In this document: positions 29,596 through 32,300 of the stretch, piece by piece
Layout: each line of letters starts with the position of its first letter
Numbering within the stretch: position 1 is the stretch's first letter
Assembly (NCBI GenBank): GCA_025964435.1
Contig: JAOPYV010000074.1
Location: forward strand, 1 to 32,300
Direction of reading: 5' to 3'
Source: Thermoleophilia bacterium
Lineage (GTDB): Bacteria; Actinomycetota; Thermoleophilia; Gaiellales; SKUG01
Length of the DNA: 32,300 nt
Program-made: the position numbers and the translations under genes
The notes under the pieces: model-generated
The model's input: the letters and a program-made list of their open reading frames with translations, nothing else
Told to the model about the DNA's origin: nothing
Databases searched by the model: none

Positions 29596-30915
29596 ATGAA
29601 TCCGCCTACGATGCATCCGACTTCCGAAGACACCACGACCGTTTTCCCTGGCCCGATCGACACGAGCGGGGACAAGAAGCCGCCGAAGCAGGGCGGTGGC
29701 GGGAAGAAGCTCGCCTCGGCGCTCGCCGTGGTCGTGCTCGGCTTCGGTGGCGGCGTTGCTGGCTTCGCGGTCGCGGATGAGTACCTCGGCGACGACGACA
29801 CGTCGTCTTCGGTTGCCGAGCAGCCGATCCAGCCGTCCAACGATGATTCCGGCTCGGCGCTGACGCCCGCCGCCGACGAGAACGGCTCACAGACGCCGCG
29901 CTCGATCTACAAGAACGTGTCCCCCGCGGTCGTGCACATCGACGCGCGGATCGTGCAGGAGACCGACTCGCTGTTCGGCTTCGGCCAGCAGGAGGAGGAG
30001 TCGACCGGCACCGGCAGCGGCTTCGTGATCGACGACGAGGGCCACATCGTCACCAACGCGCACGTCGTCGAGGACGCCAAGGAGCTGCGCGTCTCCTTCG
30101 GCTCCGACATCACGGTGAAGGCGACGCTCGTCGGCGCCGACCCGTCGACCGACATCGCCGTGCTCAAGATCGACCCCGACGCCAAGGCGCTCAAGAACGC
30201 CGTGAAGACGGTGCCCTTCGGTAACTCCGAGGCCGTCCAGGTCGGCGATCCGGTGCTCGCGATCGGCAACCCGTTCAGCCTCGACCGCACGCTCACCACG
30301 GGCGTCGTCAGCGCGCTACAGCGCGAGATCCCGTCGCTCAACGGCTACGAGATCCGCGACGTGATCCAGACCGACGCCGCCGTCAACCCGGGCAACTCGG
30401 GTGGCCCGCTGCTCAACACGCGCGGTGAGGTGATCGGCATCAACAGCCAGATCCAGTCGAAGACCGGCGTGTTCGCCGGCATCGCCTTCGCCGTGCCGAG
30501 CAACAAGGCCAAGTCGGTCGCCGAGCAGCTGATCAAGTCCGGCAGCGTCAAGCACGCCTGGCTCGGCATCTCCGGCCAGGACCTGACGCCGGAGATCGCG
30601 GATGCGCTCAACCTCTCCGTCAAGGAAGGCGTGATCGTCGGCGAGGTCTCCAAGGATTCGCCCGCCGCGAAGGCCGGCCTCGAGGGAGGCAGCCGCGACA
30701 TGCTGATCGAGGGCACCGGCATCCGCCCCGGCGGCGACGTCATCACCAAGTTCAACGGGGTGAAGGTCACCGGCATGCGTCAGATCGCCGAGGCCGTCGA
30801 CAAGCTCGAGCCCGGCGACGACGTCGAGATCGAGTACATCCAGGACGGCAAGCGCGAGACGGCGAAGTTCGAGCTCGGCACGCGTCCGACCCAGACGACC
30901 ACCGAGCGCGGCTGA
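29596..30915 (+). CDS. htrA: HtrA/DegP-family membrane-anchored serine protease with PDZ domain
   Basis: 439 residues. A cytoplasmic N-terminus (1-38, with basic GGGGKK) precedes one membrane helix (39-60) and an acidic linker (61-100). The trypsin-like domain has the full triad: H156 (VTNAHVV), D186 (STDIAVLKI) and S268 (NPGNSGGPL). A PDZ domain (about 325-430) contains AWLGISGQDLTPE, KDSPAAKAGLEGG and GDVITKFNGVKV. It degrades or refolds damaged proteins outside the membrane. The ATG at 29611 is an alternative start. Divergent from tatA. It ends with Thr-rich residues; a dyad (30951-30968) lies 36 bp beyond the stop. Confidence 0.95.
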   Translation: MNPPTMHPTSEDTTTVFPGPIDTSGDKKPPKQGGGGKKLASALAVVVLGFGGGVAGFAVADEYLGDDDTSSSVAEQPIQPSNDDSGSALTPAADENGSQTPRSIYKNVSPAVVHIDARIVQETDSLFGFGQQEEESTGTGSGFVIDDEGHIVTNAHVVEDAKELRVSFGSDITVKATLVGADPSTDIAVLKIDPDAKALKNAVKTVPFGNSEAVQVGDPVLAIGNPFSLDRTLTTGVVSALQREIPSLNGYEIRDVIQTDAAVNPGNSGGPLLNTRGEVIGINSQIQSKTGVFAGIAFAVPSNKAKSVAEQLIKSGSVKHAWLGISGQDLTPEIADALNLSVKEGVIVGEVSKDSPAAKAGLEGGSRDMLIEGTGIRPGGDVITKFNGVKVTGMRQIAEAVDKLEPGDDVEIEYIQDGKRETAKFELGTRPTQTTTERG

Positions 30916-30950
30916 CGCCGCGACGCCAGCACGCCGATTGTCGACGCTCA

Positions 30951-30968
30951 GGTGAGGGCGCCCTTACC
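30951..30968. terminator. dyad downstream of htrA
   Basis: GGTGAGGGC joined directly to GCCCTTACC, an 18-bp near-perfect palindrome (one G-T). Position suggests either the end of the htrA transcript or a protein-binding site upstream of suf. It has no loop, so a DNA operator is as likely as a hairpin. Confidence 0.3.
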
Positions 30969-30998
30969 GCAGCGCCGCGTCGGTGCGCACCTGTGCGG

Positions 30999-31033
30999 GG
31001 TATCCGCGTCCCGCTGCGGGAAATTCCGATACC
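30999..31033. promoter_or_regulatory. nested dyad upstream of sufC
   Basis: Outer arms GGTATC (30999-31004) and GATACC (31028-31033) enclose a perfect palindrome TCCCGCTGCGGGA (31009-31021). It lies about 90-125 bp before the sufC start. It could be an operator for an iron-sulfur or redox regulator, or a leader structure; suggested by symmetry only. Confidence 0.35.
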
Positions 31034-31122
31034 ATCCCCACTGAACGCACGGCCTGCGCGCATCACGCGGCGGCCGGAGCCACTCCCCAATTCGAGCCCG
31101 CAATCAAGGAGCTGACACGGTC

Positions 31123-31965
31123 ATGCCCGACCTCGTCATCGAGAACCTGCACGTCGCCGTCGACGGCAACGAGATCCTGTCCGGAATCGACCTCACGGTC
31201 CGCGAAGGTGAGATCCACGCGCTGATGGGCCCCAACGGCTCCGGCAAGTCGACGCTCTCCTACGCACTCATGGGTCACCCCAAGTACGAGGTCACCGCCG
31301 GCACCGCGACCTTCGGCGGCGAGGACATCCTCGAGCTCGAGGTCGACGAGCGCGCGCGCCTCGGCCTCTTCCTCGCGTTCCAGTACCCGCAGGCCGTGCC
31401 CGGCGTGTCGGTGACGAACTTCCTGCGCATGGCGGTCAACTCGCACCGCGGCGTGATCGGTGACGGCCGCAAGGACGACCCGAACGCCGTCAAGCCGATC
31501 ACCATCCCCGAGTTCCGCAAGCAGCTCGAAGCTGCGATGGCGCTGCTCAAGGTCGACCGCGACCTGATCCGCCGCTACCTCAACGACGGGTTCTCCGGCG
31601 GCGAGAAGAAGCGTGTCGAGATCCTGCAGATGGCGATGCTCAACCCGTCGATCGCGATCCTGGACGAGACCGACTCCGGCCTCGACATCGACGCGCTGCG
31701 CATCGTCGCCGAGGGTGTCGATTCACTCGTGCGCGAGCGCAACATGGGCGCCCTGGTCATCACGCATTACCAGCGCATCCTCAACTACATCAAGCCCGAT
31801 TTCGTCCACATCCTCGTGGGTGGCAAGATCGTGGCGAACGGCGACTTCGAGCTCGCCAAGCGACTCGAGAACGAGGGCTACGGCTCCGTGCTCGAGAGCT
31901 ACGGCGTCGAGGTGCCCGACAGTGTTGGCGGCGCGACCGGCCAGCCCGTCGGCGCCCCGGCCTGA
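31123..31965 (+). CDS. sufC: Fe-S cluster assembly ATPase SufC
   Basis: 280-residue ABC-type ATPase. Walker A GPNGSGKST (36-44), Q-loop FQYPQ (86-90), signature SGGEKKR (158-164), Walker B IAILDE (177-182), D-loop SGLD, and switch His in VITHYQR. FSGGEKKRVEILQ and LDETDSGLDIDALRI are characteristic of SufC rather than transporters. It powers the SufBCD scaffold that builds Fe-S clusters in the cytoplasm. The C-terminus has a ~20-residue Gly/Pro-rich extension. AAGGAG precedes the ATG at 31123. First gene of the operon here; sufB follows after 21 bp. Confidence 0.97.
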   Translation: MPDLVIENLHVAVDGNEILSGIDLTVREGEIHALMGPNGSGKSTLSYALMGHPKYEVTAGTATFGGEDILELEVDERARLGLFLAFQYPQAVPGVSVTNFLRMAVNSHRGVIGDGRKDDPNAVKPITIPEFRKQLEAAMALLKVDRDLIRRYLNDGFSGGEKKRVEILQMAMLNPSIAILDETDSGLDIDALRIVAEGVDSLVRERNMGALVITHYQRILNYIKPDFVHILVGGKIVANGDFELAKRLENEGYGSVLESYGVEVPDSVGGATGQPVGAPA

Positions 31966-31986
31966 TTCGTACCGAAGGGATAGACC

Positions 31987-32300
31987 ATGACTCTCGAGCC
32001 CGCAGCAGCTGCAGGAACGTTGACCGACCTCACCGACGCCGAGAAGGACGCGGTTGAGATTGGGGACTACAAGTACGGCTTCTCCAATGACGACTCGGCC
32101 TCCAACTACGCGTTCAAGAGCGCGAAGGGGCTGAGCGAGCAGACCGTGCGTGACATCTCCGCGCACAAGAACGAGCCGGAGTGGATGCTCGAGGAGCGCC
32201 TCAAGGCGTACCAGTACTTCCTCGACCGCCCGATGCCCGACTGGGGCGCCGACCTGAGTGGCATCGACTTCAACGACATCTACTACTACATCAAGCCGAC
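31987..32300 (+). CDS. sufB: Fe-S cluster assembly scaffold SufB (5' part, cut by window end)
   Basis: The first 104 codons of sufB, ATG at 31987 with GAAGGGA as ribosome binding site 21 bp after sufC. The translated start includes YKYGFSNDD, GLSEQTVRDISAHKNEPEWM and LDRPMPDWGADLSGIDF, which match the conserved N-terminal region of SufB (xGLxExxVRxIS..K.EPxWM, MPxWG.DL). SufB is the cluster scaffold in the SufBC2D complex. The rest lies beyond the window. Confidence 0.96.
   Translation, partial: MTLEPAAAAGTLTDLTDAEKDAVEIGDYKYGFSNDDSASNYAFKSAKGLSEQTVRDISAHKNEPEWMLEERLKAYQYFLDRPMPDWGADLSGIDFNDIYYYIKP

Overview
The window is about 32 kb of uniformly GC-rich, densely packed bacterial DNA with strong G/C preference at third codon positions. 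The gene set (PilT twitching ATPase, TatA/TatC, HtrA, SufC/SufB, an ECF sigma factor with a membrane-anchored partner, a low-molecular-weight-phosphatase type ArsC, a class III guanidine riboswitch) fits a high-GC actinomycete. I lean to the Thermoleophilia/Solirubrobacterales side, but that rests on gene style only and is an inference.

Layout. 1-1225: the pilT gene, reading leftward and running off the window. 1300-5061: a divergent pair, an MBOAT O-acyltransferase (-) and a secreted DUF4091-type protein (+), probably acting on surface polysaccharide. 5113-5495: a guanidine-III riboswitch directly in front of an SMR (Gdx/SugE-type) guanidinium exporter. 5513-8535: an exported sugar dehydrogenase, a FrnE-like DsbA protein, a small membrane protein and a metallo-beta-lactamase-fold protein that has lost its main metal motif. 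8620-9557: a tight three-gene unit (winged-helix-like protein plus two small membrane proteins). 9582-15433: a membrane protein, a glycerophosphodiester phosphodiesterase, an Ala/Lys-rich secreted repeat protein, a large exported BNR/Ycf48-like propeller and an orphan small protein. 15452-17598: a divergent metal/metalloid resistance locus: CDF transporter and a CadC-like ArsR regulator on one side, aquaporin and arsenate reductase on the other, sharing a 58-bp spacer with a dyad.

17646-22909 is the most notable part: a 5.2-kb integrative element inserted in the 3' half of a tRNA-Lys(CTT) gene. It is framed by a perfect 45-bp direct repeat, has a tyrosine integrase next to the intact tRNA, has matching GTTACC-N5-GTTACC pairs inside both ends (likely integrase arm sites), and carries one recognisable cargo gene, a ~943-aa secreted protein with FG-GAP calcium-loop repeats, an Ig-like domain and an RTX-like repeat tract. 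Between cargo and integrase lies ~0.8 kb without a convincing gene, opening with three consecutive hairpins, one of which has a perfect 27-bp stem.

After the element come housekeeping and envelope functions: a membrane-anchored J-domain protein, an ECF sigma/anti-sigma-like pair, a STAS anti-anti-sigma protein, a tatA-tatC-amidohydrolase-TPR operon, a divergently transcribed HtrA protease, and the start of a suf operon (sufC, then sufB cut by the window end). Protein export and envelope quality control (Tat, HtrA, DsbA-like, J-domain) recur through this part.
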